Position numbers and translations under genes: made by a program. From contig NZ_SNYH01000001.1 in the NCBI RefSeq assembly GCF_004363005.1, forward strand, positions 372,001 to 436,000: a DNA stretch of 64,000 nt, in the 5' to 3' direction. The stretch's first letter is position 1. Each line of letters opens with the position of its first letter. The notes under the pieces are model-generated. The model was given only the letters and a program-made list of their open reading frames with translations, was not told the DNA's origin and searched no databases. Positions 51,568-61,415 of this stretch are shown here, piece after piece. This DNA is from Tenacibaculum caenipelagi. Lineage in GTDB: Bacteria > Bacteroidota > Bacteroidia > Flavobacteriales > Flavobacteriaceae.

Positions 51568-52242
51568 CTATAAATAATTTTTTAGCTCTATTAGAGAAGT
51601 AATACGCTGTACACTGCTACTTTTATTTTCTTCTGAAAAATGGATTGCCATCATTCCTGAATTTATAGCTCCCATTACATCTGCTTCATAACTATCGCCA
51701 ATCATAACAGATTCATATGCTTGAGCTTGAGCTTTATTTAAAGCAAATTCAAAAACTTTCGGGTTTGGTTTTTTTACTCCTATACATTCAGAAGTTATAA
51801 CTTGTTTGAAGTATTTATCTATTCCTGATTTTTCTAATTTGAGGTTCTGTACTTCTTTAAAACCATTAGTAATAATATGCAAATGGTATTTACTTTCTAA
51901 GTACTCTAAAACTTCAATAGTATCAGAAAAAAGATGGTTAAAACTAGGCAAATAACGAATATAACCTTCTGATATTAAACCAATCAAATCATCTGAGGCT
52001 TTATAATTTAAATCTGTAAACGTTTCCTTTAACCTATGATATCTTAATGCGGTCTTTTCTATTTTATCTTCTCTATACAACTGCCAATATTTTAAATTTA
52101 TTGGTCTGTACACTCCTAAAAAAGTATCAATAGAAATTGTAATATTTTGCTCTCTAAAAATTTGCTGAAAAGTCAATTTTGAGTTTTTATCAAAATCCCA
52201 CAAGGTATGATCTAAATCAAAAAATACATGTTTAATTTTCAT
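51568..52242 (-). CDS. yjjG: HAD-family noncanonical pyrimidine nucleotidase (YjjG-like)
   Basis: 224 residues. HAD motif I is HVFFDLDHTLWDFD, motif II IITNGF, motif III lysine in VKKPNPKVF and motif IV MIGDSYEADVMGAINSGM. The DHTLWDF form and length match the YjjG branch, which dephosphorylates noncanonical pyrimidine nucleotides and so cleans the pool. Substrate is inferred. Confidence 0.85.
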   Translation of the reverse strand: MKIKHVFFDLDHTLWDFDKNSKLTFQQIFREQNITISIDTFLGVYRPINLKYWQLYREDKIEKTALRYHRLKETFTDLNYKASDDLIGLISEGYIRYLPSFNHLFSDTIEVLEYLESKYHLHIITNGFKEVQNLKLEKSGIDKYFKQVITSECIGVKKPNPKVFEFALNKAQAQAYESVMIGDSYEADVMGAINSGMMAIHFSEENKSSSVQRITSLIELKNYL

Positions 52243-52260
52243 AGTTACTTAACTCCTTTT

Positions 52261-53571
52261 TTAGTTTCCTGCTATTTTAAGCATCGATCCGTATAATCTC
52301 TTCCATCCTCGCCAACGTAAATAATTACTTAAACTTTCATTATGAAATGCAGTAATAAATACTCCATTTACAGCTTTTACCTCATTTTTCAAATCTCTAA
52401 TCTTTCCCAAAGACTGTTTAGGTGTCAATTTTAAATAATCGTTTAATGTTGTATCCATTAAAGCAAATGGGAATACCTTTAAAGGTGTTTGTATTTCAAA
52501 ATCTAAATCGTAAAAATAAAATGGTGTACACGTACTTGCTCTAAAACCAACATGACTTGAATACCCCATAGAATAATCCTCCTCAATTTCTAAATCGATT
52601 AATTGCTGGTAGGTTTCTGGAAATGAAATTCGTAAAAAATGTTGACGAGATCTCTTAATAGGCATGTTAATTATAGCTTCTAAACGTTCTTTTTCTTTTT
52701 TTAAAAGAGAGATATTTGTCATCGTATAGTACGATGGATGCAAACCTACACGCGCATAATCAACCATATCCTTTATTAATAATTTGAACTTGGTTTTTGA
52801 TGCAGAAACATTTGTATCGTAGGTTGTATAATCTCCTATTAAAAAGAAAAAAATGGTTTTAACATCATTAATTTTCTTAAAATTAATTAACTCTTTAAAA
52901 GTATCAAAAGGATCTTTTTTTAAATTCAATAAAACTGCCAACCTACCCCAGATTGTAAAAATTTTAAACTGTAAGGCATCTTTCAAAAAACCACCTATTG
53001 TGCGTATAAAACTTTTGTGTTTATATGCATAAGCATTATCTACATCAATTGTAGAAATATATTGGTAACTTCTTGTTTCATATTCAAAATCTGGAAACTT
53101 TTGTTTTAAAACTTCTAAAAATTTATATGCCCAAATATCAACCAATGGTTTTTCTAAAAATCCGTTTTGATACGCTATACTTTCGGTTGCAGAAAATCTT
53201 CCATGCACATCTTTTATATGCGGTAAATACTCTTCATATCTTGAGATTAAGAAAAAGCTAGCTGCAAAAATATCAAATGGAATTTCAGAGGTTTCCATTG
53301 AAGCAAAAAAACAAGGCATTCCTTCCCATTCTTGTATAAGTACTTCAACATCTTTTACTCCTTGTTGAAACAATAAGTCATTACTATGAACAAAAAACTC
53401 TTTTCCTAAAGGTACATTTGTGTATGAAAACTTAGGCCCATTATAAGCGACAAACTCTTCTACCTTACTAGTAAAATCTATTTTTATTTGCAAAATACGA
53501 GTAAAAATATGTTTGAAAATGTAACGTACTCTCGGAGTAACTTTATGGGTATAAATAAGTATCATAGTCAT
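52261..53571 (-). CDS. Polysaccharide deacetylase-like protein
   Basis: 436 residues. The N-terminal half (ILIYTHKVTPRVRYIFKHIF, then FDIFAASFFLISRYEEYLPH) resembles the domain found before the NodB-like barrel in flavobacterial deacetylases. The catalytic barrel begins with YISTIDVDNAYAY, the first Asp motif, and continues with KDMVDYARVGLHPSYYTMTN and RQHFLRISFPETYQQL. It may act on a cell-envelope or capsule glycan. Met3 at 53565 is an equally good start. 18 bases separate it from the yjjG-like gene, so they are probably co-transcribed. Confidence 0.72.
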   Translation of the reverse strand: MTMILIYTHKVTPRVRYIFKHIFTRILQIKIDFTSKVEEFVAYNGPKFSYTNVPLGKEFFVHSNDLLFQQGVKDVEVLIQEWEGMPCFFASMETSEIPFDIFAASFFLISRYEEYLPHIKDVHGRFSATESIAYQNGFLEKPLVDIWAYKFLEVLKQKFPDFEYETRSYQYISTIDVDNAYAYKHKSFIRTIGGFLKDALQFKIFTIWGRLAVLLNLKKDPFDTFKELINFKKINDVKTIFFFLIGDYTTYDTNVSASKTKFKLLIKDMVDYARVGLHPSYYTMTNISLLKKEKERLEAIINMPIKRSRQHFLRISFPETYQQLIDLEIEEDYSMGYSSHVGFRASTCTPFYFYDLDFEIQTPLKVFPFALMDTTLNDYLKLTPKQSLGKIRDLKNEVKAVNGVFITAFHNESLSNYLRWRGWKRLYGSMLKIAGN

Positions 53572-53599
53572 TAAATATTAGCCGTAAAAATATAAACGA

Positions 53600-54286
53600 C
53601 TACAAAATTCCTTCATCTGCAAAGCTAAAATACGCTTTTTCAGTAATTATTAAATGGTCTAACAACTTAATATCTAATGTTTCTCCAGCTTTCTTTATTT
53701 TACTGGTAAGTTCAATATCTGATTGACTTGGTGATAATTTTCCTGAAGGATGATTATGACAAACAATAATTCCCACGGCAGAAAGTTCTAAACTCCTTTT
53801 ATACAGTAAACGTACGTCAACCAGTGTAGCTGTAAATCCGCCTTTACTCAACTGATGCTTCGCCAACACTTTATTAGAATTATTAAGGTATAATATCCAA
53901 AATTCTTCATGCTGTAAATCGCCTATTAGTGGCTGTATTATATTGAATACATCTTTAGAGCTACTAATTTTAGATATGCTTGCCTTATGTTCAAATTGTC
54001 TTCTTTTACCAAACTCTAAAGCTGTTACTATCGATATTGCCTTTGCCTCTCCTATTCCTTTAAATTTCATCAACTCTTCTACCGATAGTTTTGCCAATTC
54101 ATTTAAGTCGTTATTTACAGATAACAATATTCTTTTTGATAAGCCAACAGCACTTTCTTCTCTATTTCCTGAACCAATTAAAATAGCTATTAATTCAGCA
54201 TCAGACAATAACGTTTTTCCTTTAAACATCAATTTTTCTCTAGGTCTATCGTCTAACGCCCATGATTTAATTGAAATTTTTTTCAT
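53600..54286 (-). CDS. radC: RadC-family JAMM protein
   Basis: 228 residues. N-terminal helix-hairpin-helix region LMKFKGIGEAKAISIVTALE and C-terminal JAB/MPN domain with the zinc motif VCHNHPSGKLSPSQSDIELT, preceded by the glutamate-bearing start of the domain. Long annotated as a DNA-repair protein, but the repair role of RadC has been withdrawn and the biochemical function is not known. It diverges from trkA. Confidence 0.93.
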   Translation of the reverse strand: MKKISIKSWALDDRPREKLMFKGKTLLSDAELIAILIGSGNREESAVGLSKRILLSVNNDLNELAKLSVEELMKFKGIGEAKAISIVTALEFGKRRQFEHKASISKISSSKDVFNIIQPLIGDLQHEEFWILYLNNSNKVLAKHQLSKGGFTATLVDVRLLYKRSLELSAVGIIVCHNHPSGKLSPSQSDIELTSKIKKAGETLDIKLLDHLIITEKAYFSFADEGIL

Positions 54287-54320
54287 TGCATTTTTTTAAT
54301 GTTCTATAAATATAATTCAT

Positions 54321-54354
54321 TTTTTGCACAACCAAAAGAAGCACAGTATCTTTG
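54321..54354 (+). promoter_or_regulatory. Promoter of trkA-trkH
   Basis: TTTTTG (54321-54326), 20 bases, then TATCTTTG (54347-54354), matching the Bacteroidetes consensus. The start would lie about 20 bases before the trkA ATG. Confidence 0.7.
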
Positions 54355-54380
54355 CACCCTATCTTTTTTTAATTTAAAAT

Positions 54381-55739
54381 ATGAAGATTATTATAGCCGG
54401 GGCTGGAGACGTTGGTTTTCATTTGGCTAAACTCCTTTCTTACGAAGCACAAGATACCTATGTAATAGATCTTGATGGCGAAAAACTAGATTATTTAAAC
54501 AATCATTTAGATGTTATTACCAAAAAAGGGGACGCTACCTCTATAAAACTTTTAAAAGAAATAGGTATAAGTTCAGCCGATTTATTGCTAGCTGTAACAG
54601 AAAGCCCAAACACTAACTTTACTATTTCTGTAATTGGTAAAGCCTTAGGAGTAAAAAAAACAATTGCTAGAATTAGTAACCCTGAGTTTTTGAAGAATCC
54701 CTGTATTAACTTTAAGGAATACGGAGTAGATTTTATGATTTCACCAGAAGAATTAGCTGCTGAAGAAATTAAATTATTACTCAACCAATCTTCTTTTAAC
54801 GATACTGTTGCTTTTGAAAATGGTGTTTTTAACATCATGGGAACAACTCTAGGTTATAAGTCACCTATTTTAGATCTTACTGTAAAAGAGGCAAAAGACA
54901 AATATAGTTTGGTAGACTTTATTACTATTGCTATCAAACGAGAAGGTACATCACAAACAATTATTCCGCGTGGTGATACTGAATATAAAATTAATGACCA
55001 AGTATATTTTTCTGTTCCTAAATACAGTATTGATAAGTTATATCCTATTATTGGAAAAGAACATATAGATATTAAAAATGTGATGATTTTAGGAGGTAGT
55101 CGGGTTGGACGAAAAACTGCCAGAAAACTTTGTAAAGATAACTTTAAAGTCAAATTAATCGAAAAGGATAAAGACAAAGCTATGCAACTTGCCGAGGATC
55201 TTCGTAATACCTTGGTTATTTACGGTGATGGTAGAGACTTAGAATTGTTAGAAGAAGAAAGCATTAGAGAAATGGATGCCTTTGTTGCTGTTACTGGAGA
55301 TTCTGAAACCAACATTATGTCTTGTTTGGTTGCCAAATCAAAAGGAGTCAAAAAAACAGTTGCCTTAGTTGAAAACATGGATTACATCAACATTTCTCAA
55401 ACTATAGGAATAGATACCTTAATTAATAAAAAATTAATTGCTGCGAGTAATATTTTCCGTCACATTCGTAAAGGAGAAATTGTAGCTTTAGCTAATTTAC
55501 ATAATGTTGACGCAGAAGTTTTTGAATTTGAAGTACAACCTAATGCAAAAGTTACCAAAAAAATAATCAAAGAATTACGTTTTCCTAGAGAGGCTATTAT
55601 TGGTGGAGTTATTAGAAATGGAGAAGCTTTAATGTCTTTTGGAGATTTTCAATTACAAAGTGGTGACAAAGCCATTGTATTTTGTTTACCAGAAGCAATA
55701 ACAACTGTAGAAGATTTATTCAATAATGGAAAATCTTAA
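54381..55739 (+). CDS. trkA: Trk potassium uptake regulatory subunit TrkA
   Basis: 452 residues with two RCK halves. The first Rossmann motif is IIIAGAGDVGFHLAKLLSYE at residues 1-21 and the second VMILGGSRVGRKTARKLCKD near residue 235. Each is followed by a TrkA_C ligand domain. It binds NAD(H)/ATP on the cytoplasmic face and gates TrkH. Its last 14 bases overlap the trkH start, so the pair is translationally coupled. Confidence 0.95.
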   Translation: MKIIIAGAGDVGFHLAKLLSYEAQDTYVIDLDGEKLDYLNNHLDVITKKGDATSIKLLKEIGISSADLLLAVTESPNTNFTISVIGKALGVKKTIARISNPEFLKNPCINFKEYGVDFMISPEELAAEEIKLLLNQSSFNDTVAFENGVFNIMGTTLGYKSPILDLTVKEAKDKYSLVDFITIAIKREGTSQTIIPRGDTEYKINDQVYFSVPKYSIDKLYPIIGKEHIDIKNVMILGGSRVGRKTARKLCKDNFKVKLIEKDKDKAMQLAEDLRNTLVIYGDGRDLELLEEESIREMDAFVAVTGDSETNIMSCLVAKSKGVKKTVALVENMDYINISQTIGIDTLINKKLIAASNIFRHIRKGEIVALANLHNVDAEVFEFEVQPNAKVTKKIIKELRFPREAIIGGVIRNGEALMSFGDFQLQSGDKAIVFCLPEAITTVEDLFNNGKS

Positions 55740-57225
55740 TCTTAAACTAGTTTATCGTTTTTTAGGAATAACCGCCATCTTAAATGGATTGTTCATGCTA
55801 TTCGCTTTACCTATAAGCATATATCATGATGAAGTGGCTAAGTTTGGTATTGTAAATGCTGGAATCATTACCGTTACTATTGGAGCTTTACTTTACTTCT
55901 TTAACACCCCTGATAATAACAATATTCACAAAAAAGAAGGATATCTTATTGTTACCTTAGGATGGCTAACCCTGTCATTTACAGGAATGTTACCCTACCT
56001 TCTTTCAGGAAGTATTCCTAATGTTACCAATGCCTTTTTTGAAACTATTTCCGGGTATTCTACTACTGGTTCTTCTATTTTAACAGATATCGAATCTATG
56101 CCTAAAGGAATTTTGTTTTGGCGTAGTTGTACCCACTGGATTGGTGGTATGGGAATTATTGTACTCACCATTGCTATCTTACCTCTATTAGGTATTGGAG
56201 GAATGCAGCTATTCATGGCAGAGGCTCCAGGACCTTCAGCAGATAAACTACATCCAAGAATTACAGACACTGCGAAACGTTTATGGTTAATTTATGTTTT
56301 ATTAACCGCTGTTGAATTCCTCTTATTAAAAGTAGCAGGAATGACTTGGTTTGATGCCATTAATCATGCTATGGCAACAGTAAGTACTGGTGGCTTTTCT
56401 ACTAAAAATGCAAGTATAGCTCACTGGAATGGAACCCCACTTGTTCAGTATATAATTATAATTTTTATGTTTATTGCGGGTACTAATTTTGTACTCACCT
56501 ACTTCGCCTTAAAAGGAAAAGTAAGAAAAGTAGTACAGAGTGAGGAGTTTAAATATTATTTCATTGGTATAATTGGTATTTCAGCCATTGTTGCGCTAAT
56601 GATTATCTTCTTTAAAGATCCAGCTTTACAAACGTCAATACAACACCCAAAAGTATGGGGTGAAGTAGAAAGTGCTATACGACATTCTTTATTTTCAGTA
56701 ATCTCAGTAGTTACTACTACAGGTTTTGTTAGTGCAGATTTTACCATGTGGAGCTTTTTTGTGACTGCTATATTTTTCTCTTTATTTTTCTTAGGTGGTT
56801 CAGCAGGTTCTACTTCTGGAGGTGTAAAAGTTGTTCGTCACATTATCATGCTTAAAAACAGTTTTTTAGAATTTAAAAAATCGTTACACCCAAATGCTAT
56901 TATACCTGTACGCTATGATGGTAAAGCAGTAAGTCAAAATATCGTATTCAACATCCTTTCTTTCTTTGTACTATACATGTTAATCTTTATTTTGGGTACT
57001 GTAGTATTAGCTCTTTTCGGTTTAGACTTACCTTCAGCTTTAGGAGCTTGTGCTTCTTCATTAGGAAACATTGGTCCTGCAATTGGTACTGTTAGTCCTG
57101 TAAATAACTTTAATCATTTATCTGCTGGTGCAAAATGGTTTTGTTCTTTTTTAATGTTAATTGGTCGTTTAGAACTATTTACCGTTTTAATTTTATTAAC
57201 TCCTTTCTTTTGGAGAAAAAATTAA
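55726..57225 (+). CDS. trkH: Trk potassium uptake channel subunit TrkH
   Basis: 499 residues with about ten to twelve membrane segments arranged as four M1-P-M2 repeats. Selectivity-filter loops can be read at ISGYSTTGSS, MATVSTGGFSTKN, ISVVTTTGFVSADF and ASSLGNIGPAIG. WRSCTHWIGGMGIIVLTIAI is the usual TrkH signature. It imports K+ under TrkA control. Confidence 0.95.
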   Translation: MENLNLKLVYRFLGITAILNGLFMLFALPISIYHDEVAKFGIVNAGIITVTIGALLYFFNTPDNNNIHKKEGYLIVTLGWLTLSFTGMLPYLLSGSIPNVTNAFFETISGYSTTGSSILTDIESMPKGILFWRSCTHWIGGMGIIVLTIAILPLLGIGGMQLFMAEAPGPSADKLHPRITDTAKRLWLIYVLLTAVEFLLLKVAGMTWFDAINHAMATVSTGGFSTKNASIAHWNGTPLVQYIIIIFMFIAGTNFVLTYFALKGKVRKVVQSEEFKYYFIGIIGISAIVALMIIFFKDPALQTSIQHPKVWGEVESAIRHSLFSVISVVTTTGFVSADFTMWSFFVTAIFFSLFFLGGSAGSTSGGVKVVRHIIMLKNSFLEFKKSLHPNAIIPVRYDGKAVSQNIVFNILSFFVLYMLIFILGTVVLALFGLDLPSALGACASSLGNIGPAIGTVSPVNNFNHLSAGAKWFCSFLMLIGRLELFTVLILLTPFFWRKN

Positions 57226-57298
57226 TTAGTACTCGTAAAGAAGTTAATTCCTTAAAAAGTATTTTTCGCTAAAAAGAACTTTATTTTTTATACCCATA

Positions 57299-57320
57299 AT
57301 TGAGGCACTCAAGCCTCAAT
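57299..57320. other. Short hairpin after trkH
   Basis: ATTGAGGC / GCCTCAAT with a 6-base loop, about 75 bases after the trkH stop and without a T run. The role is unclear. It is followed by an unusually C-rich run at 57351-57361 (GACGTCCCCCC) in an otherwise AT-rich gap. Confidence 0.4.
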
Positions 57321-57418
57321 GAAGTACGCCTATACAATAAAAAAAACATGACGTCCCCCCTGTTTGTACATTGGGTCTGGAAAATTTAGTATACAAAAAA
57401 CACATCACAACACCATAT

Positions 57419-57464
57419 AAAACACTATAAATAAGTATTTTATATTAGAGTGTTTTGTTTTTTT
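57419..57464 (+). terminator. Probable terminator between trkH and the tail-collar gene
   Basis: AAAACACT (57419-57426) and AGTGTTTT (57449-57456) pair with further AT pairing inside, followed by G and eight T. It probably isolates the surface-protein locus from trkAH. Confidence 0.6.
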
Positions 57465-57507
57465 TACTAAATTGTAGAAAAATATTAACTACTAAACTTT
57501 ATTATTT

Positions 57508-58098
57508 ATGGATCCATTTATAGGAGAGATCGTCATGTTCGGAGGAAACTTCGCCCCAAGAGGTTGGGCATTTTGTGATGGTCAATTATTATCAATTGCA
57601 CAAAACACAGCTTTATTTTCAATTTTAGGAACCACTTATGGTGGAGACGGAAGAACTACTTTCGCTTTACCCGATTTAAGAGGTAGAGCACCTATTGGTC
57701 CAAGACAAGGACCAGGTTTATCTGATTATAGATTAGGTCAAAGAGGAGGAGCAGAAACAGTTACCTTAAACGTAACTCAAATACCAAGTCATAATCATGC
57801 AACTCAAAACAATTCTGCTGCAGATCAACACATTCAATTAAGTACAGACGCTGGTATTCGTAGTACACCTCAAGCTGGAGATGTTCCTTCAAGCGCGAGT
57901 TTTGGGTCTGGTATTGGTGCAACACCTGTAAATGCTTATGGACCTGCTAACAATGCTGTTAATGGGCAAGTCATTAGTGCCAACGCTGGTTTAAACATAC
58001 TTAACACTGGAGGTAATCAATCACATACCAATGTACAACCGTATTTAGCAATTAATTACATTATTGCTTTAGTGGGAATTTTTCCTTCTAGAAATTAA
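57508..58098 (+). CDS. Tail-collar domain protein (microcystin-dependent-protein type)
   Basis: 196 residues. MDPFIGEIVMFGGNFAPRGW, AFCDGQLLSIAQNTALFSIL and TYGGDGRTTFALPDLRGRAP are the hallmark of the phage tail-collar/MdpB family. The centre has the repeated QIPSHNHATQ motif, and the tail HTNVQPYLAINYIIALVGIF is conserved too. Such genes occur widely outside prophages in Bacteroidetes, often near surface or exported proteins. Their role is not established. No capsid, portal or integrase genes are near, so I do not call a prophage. Confidence 0.9.
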   Translation: MDPFIGEIVMFGGNFAPRGWAFCDGQLLSIAQNTALFSILGTTYGGDGRTTFALPDLRGRAPIGPRQGPGLSDYRLGQRGGAETVTLNVTQIPSHNHATQNNSAADQHIQLSTDAGIRSTPQAGDVPSSASFGSGIGATPVNAYGPANNAVNGQVISANAGLNILNTGGNQSHTNVQPYLAINYIIALVGIFPSRN

Positions 58099-58129
58099 CT
58101 TAGTTACTACAATTTATTTATAAAGCAGA

Positions 58130-58165
58130 GATAAAACTCTGGTGAAAAATCATTAGAGTTTTATC
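58130..58165 (+). terminator. Hairpin after the tail-collar gene
   Basis: GATAAAACTCT (58130-58140) and AGAGTTTTATC (58155-58165) are perfectly complementary across a 14-base loop. The T content is inside the arm rather than after it. It is a likely terminator or 3'-end hairpin. Confidence 0.6.
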
Positions 58166-58258
58166 TATAAAACAGCTTTCATTAATTGTATTTCTTTTTT
58201 ATCTGAAAGTAAAATAACTAAGATTTAACATTAACTAACCAAACATATACTAAATACA

Positions 58259-61200
58259 ATGAGACATTATTACTTCAAATTCTTATTGAATACACTTGTT
58301 TATTTTTTGATTTTTCTTACTAATAAACAATTAAATGCTCAGACTCCTAGCACTATGCAATTTGGTTCATCAACAGTAGTCTTAGCAACTGGCACAAATC
58401 CTAGCGCAGATCAATCAGCTAGTTCTTTATTAAACAACTTTGATATATCTGGCACATCAAATGGAAATATTACTCTTGCTTTTGCTACAAGTGGAAACCA
58501 AGTTGGTACTGACGCAATCGGCGGAGCTACAGATGCTGTATTAGCTTGGGCTGGAAATGGTGGTTCAGCAGTATCTTCAGCTACATTATCAACGGATAGT
58601 GGTGGGGAAATAGGTATAACATCAATGCAATTTGCTTACCAGCAATCTATAGGTGGCAGTACTCTTGATTTTACATTCACTGGTAAAAAAGATGGTGCAA
58701 TAGTTGGCACACTTGTCTTAGTATTACCTGCTCATAACTCTGCAATTAATATAGATCTCTCCTCTCCAACAACTGGTTCATTTTCAGATATTGACGAAAT
58801 AGTTATCACACCTGCTATTCAAATTTTTGGAGGCTTTTCTATAGATGACATGGTAGTTACATCTGCTTTTTCTAATACTGCTCCAGTAATAGGAGGAACA
58901 TCGGCTGGTCAAAATGTAAATGACAACAGTACAATTTCTCCTTTTTCTAGCATTACAACTACTGATGCTGATGGAGATAACTTATCAGCAACTATTACTT
59001 TAGATAATAATGCAAAAGGTGTGTTAACAGGTACAGGGCTTTCCGGTTCTGGTCCTTACACCATAGCAAGCACTACTCCTGCTGACTTACAAGCAAAGCT
59101 AAGAGCTTTATCCTTTAACCCAACAGACAACAGAACAGCCACTACAGAAACTACTACTTTTACAGTAGTTGTAGATGACGGTACGACTAATGATACAGAT
59201 AATACAACCACTGTTATATCAAGTGCGGTTGCTCCTACTGTTTCTAGCGTTAGTGTACCCGCCAATGCTACTTATATTACTGGGCAAAATTTAGATTTTA
59301 CCGTAAACTTTGATGAAAATGTAACTGTAAATACTACAGGAGGAATACCTCAAATAGCTATTACTATTGGTGCTATCACACGTCAAGCAACCTATATTAG
59401 CGGTAGTGGAACAAGTGCTTTAGTTTTTAGACATACGGTTCTTTCAGGTGACCTAGATACTGACGGTATTGCTGTTGGTGCTTTAGCTGCAAATGGTAGT
59501 ACTTTAAAAGATTCAGGAGGAAAAGATGCAACCTTAACTTTAAACAGTGTGGGATCTACAACAGCGGTTTTAGTAGATGCTGCTGCTCCAACTGTAACAA
59601 GTGTTAGTGTTCCAACAAACGGTAACTACCTTACAAGCCAAAACTTAGATTTTACTGTAAACTTTGATGAGAATATAACTGTAAATACTACAGGTGGAAC
59701 TCCTCAAATAGCTATTACTATTGGAGCTACTACGCGTCAAGCAGTTTACCAAAGTGGAAGTGGAACAAGTGCCTTACTTTTTAGATATACCGTACAATCT
59801 GGTGATTCAGATACTGACGGTATAGCTGTTGGTACATTAGCTGCAAATGGAGGAACGTTAAAAGATGCTGCTTCTAACGATGCCGTTTTAACATTAAACA
59901 GTATAGGTAGTACCACCAATGTTTTAGTGGGTATAGAAACCGTTACTTGGTCTGGATCTACTGATAACGATTGGAATACAGCTTCTAACTGGAGTCCTAG
60001 TGTAGTTCCTCCCACGAATTCAGATGTCATTATCCCTTCTGGATTAACAAACTATCCTACAGTCTCATCAGCGGTTACTTTTAATTCATTAACAATTAAT
60101 AGTGGTGCCTCTTTTATACCACAAAGTACTGTTACAGGTACTGTTACTTACAAAAGGGACTTAGCCACCACTAACTGGTATTTGGTATCATCTCCTGTTT
60201 CAGGTGAAACTATAGAGGATATCATTGCTAACCATACACTAGCCTCTGGAACAGGTGGTAATTTAGGGTTAGCTCCTTATAGCAATATTACTGGACCAGC
60301 ATGGTTGTATGCTCAAAGTGGTAGTACGGGAACTTTAACTAATGGGAAAGGATATTCTATCAAATTAGCTACTCCTGGAACAGTTTCATTCATAGGTACA
60401 GCAAATGTGGCTAATGTTAGTAGAGCAATTACTACAGGCAGTAGAACTAATTACAATCTGATAGGAAACCCGTATACATCATATATTAACTCTGCTAGTT
60501 TTACAGCCGCAAACTCAGCTTTGCTTACTGAGGAAACTATTTGGCTTTGGAGCGGTACCCAATACATAACCAAAAACGCTGCAGATCCAATTGAAATTGC
60601 TCCAGGTCAAGGTTTTTTTGTAGAAGCTGCAGCAAACAATAATGTTATTTTCGCTTTCGCTAATCAAAGTCATCAAGGTTCAGATACTTTTATGAAACAA
60701 GTACCTCATACTTCTATCGAATTATCTGTTGAAAATGATAAAAGCAAAAGAACCACAAAATTATTTTATGTTTCAGGAAAAACTACAGGTTATGACAGAG
60801 GTTATGATTCTAAAATGTTTGGAGAAGATTCTTCTAATTTAGCAGTATTTACAGAATTACTTAATGAAAATCAAGGTAAACACTTAGCTATTCAAACACT
60901 ACCAAATACTGATTATGAAAACATGATTGTTCCTGTTGGTTTAAAAGCAGAAAATGGTGAAACAATAACTTTCTCTATCAATACTAAAAATCTACCATCC
61001 AACCTTAAAGTATACTTAGAAGATAAAACGAATAATACCTTTACTAATTTATCCGAAGAAAATTACACAATAACACTTAAGAGTAATACTGACGGTATAG
61101 GACAATTCTATTTACATACTAGTTCTAAAAATCCTCAAGGTAACATTATAGAACCATCATTAGAAAACATTAGTATTTATAGTTCTTCTAACAATGAAAT

Positions 61201-61390
61201 TACCATTGAAGGACTACATGCAAAAGCTACGGTTACTATATACTCAGTTTTAGGTAAAGAAATGTTAACCCAACATATAACATCTAATGGTATTAGTAAA
61301 ATAAGTTTACCTAACATCTCAAAAGGAGTATATATTGTTAAGTTAGATTCTGATTTCGGAAAGGTATCTGAAAAAATCATTTTAAAATAA
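58259..61390 (+). CDS. Large T9SS-secreted surface protein with Ig/cadherin-like repeats
   Basis: 1043 residues. A signal peptide ends near residue 27 (NKQLNAQ). Residues about 30-205 form a beta-rich lectin-like region. Residues about 215-322 form a cadherin/VCBS-like domain (SSITTTDADGDNLSATITLD). Two tandem 118-residue repeats at about 325-442 and 443-560 (NLDFTVNFDENVTVNTTGG in unit 1) resemble Ig-like repeats of adhesins. A T9SS-protein middle region follows (TYKRDLATTNWYLVSSPVSG). The C-terminal 80 residues (VTIYSVLGKEMLTQHI, then GVYIVKLDS and EKIILK) form a type A T9SS sorting domain. It is probably surface-attached or released. It is 25 bases upstream of the small peptide gene. Confidence 0.85.
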   Translation: MRHYYFKFLLNTLVYFLIFLTNKQLNAQTPSTMQFGSSTVVLATGTNPSADQSASSLLNNFDISGTSNGNITLAFATSGNQVGTDAIGGATDAVLAWAGNGGSAVSSATLSTDSGGEIGITSMQFAYQQSIGGSTLDFTFTGKKDGAIVGTLVLVLPAHNSAINIDLSSPTTGSFSDIDEIVITPAIQIFGGFSIDDMVVTSAFSNTAPVIGGTSAGQNVNDNSTISPFSSITTTDADGDNLSATITLDNNAKGVLTGTGLSGSGPYTIASTTPADLQAKLRALSFNPTDNRTATTETTTFTVVVDDGTTNDTDNTTTVISSAVAPTVSSVSVPANATYITGQNLDFTVNFDENVTVNTTGGIPQIAITIGAITRQATYISGSGTSALVFRHTVLSGDLDTDGIAVGALAANGSTLKDSGGKDATLTLNSVGSTTAVLVDAAAPTVTSVSVPTNGNYLTSQNLDFTVNFDENITVNTTGGTPQIAITIGATTRQAVYQSGSGTSALLFRYTVQSGDSDTDGIAVGTLAANGGTLKDAASNDAVLTLNSIGSTTNVLVGIETVTWSGSTDNDWNTASNWSPSVVPPTNSDVIIPSGLTNYPTVSSAVTFNSLTINSGASFIPQSTVTGTVTYKRDLATTNWYLVSSPVSGETIEDIIANHTLASGTGGNLGLAPYSNITGPAWLYAQSGSTGTLTNGKGYSIKLATPGTVSFIGTANVANVSRAITTGSRTNYNLIGNPYTSYINSASFTAANSALLTEETIWLWSGTQYITKNAADPIEIAPGQGFFVEAAANNNVIFAFANQSHQGSDTFMKQVPHTSIELSVENDKSKRTTKLFYVSGKTTGYDRGYDSKMFGEDSSNLAVFTELLNENQGKHLAIQTLPNTDYENMIVPVGLKAENGETITFSINTKNLPSNLKVYLEDKTNNTFTNLSEENYTITLKSNTDGIGQFYLHTSSKNPQGNIIEPSLENISIYSSSNNEITIEGLHAKATVTIYSVLGKEMLTQHITSNGISKISLPNISKGVYIVKLDSDFGKVSEKIILK
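59230..59937 (+). repeat. Two tandem 354-bp repeats inside the T9SS protein gene
   Basis: Unit 1 (about 59230-59583) and unit 2 (about 59584-59937) align with a period of 354 bases (118 codons) and without gaps. They share long identical stretches such as GTAAACTTTGATGA and CAAATAGCTATTACTATTGG. Similarity at silent sites points to a recent duplication. Confidence 0.85.
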
Positions 61391-61415
61391 TTAAGGTCTC
61401 TTAAACAGAATTATT

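Noticed and set aside
57508..58098. Prophage remnant
   Set aside because: Only the tail-collar domain suggests phage. No capsid, portal, terminase, integrase or attachment repeats are present, and such proteins are common outside phages.
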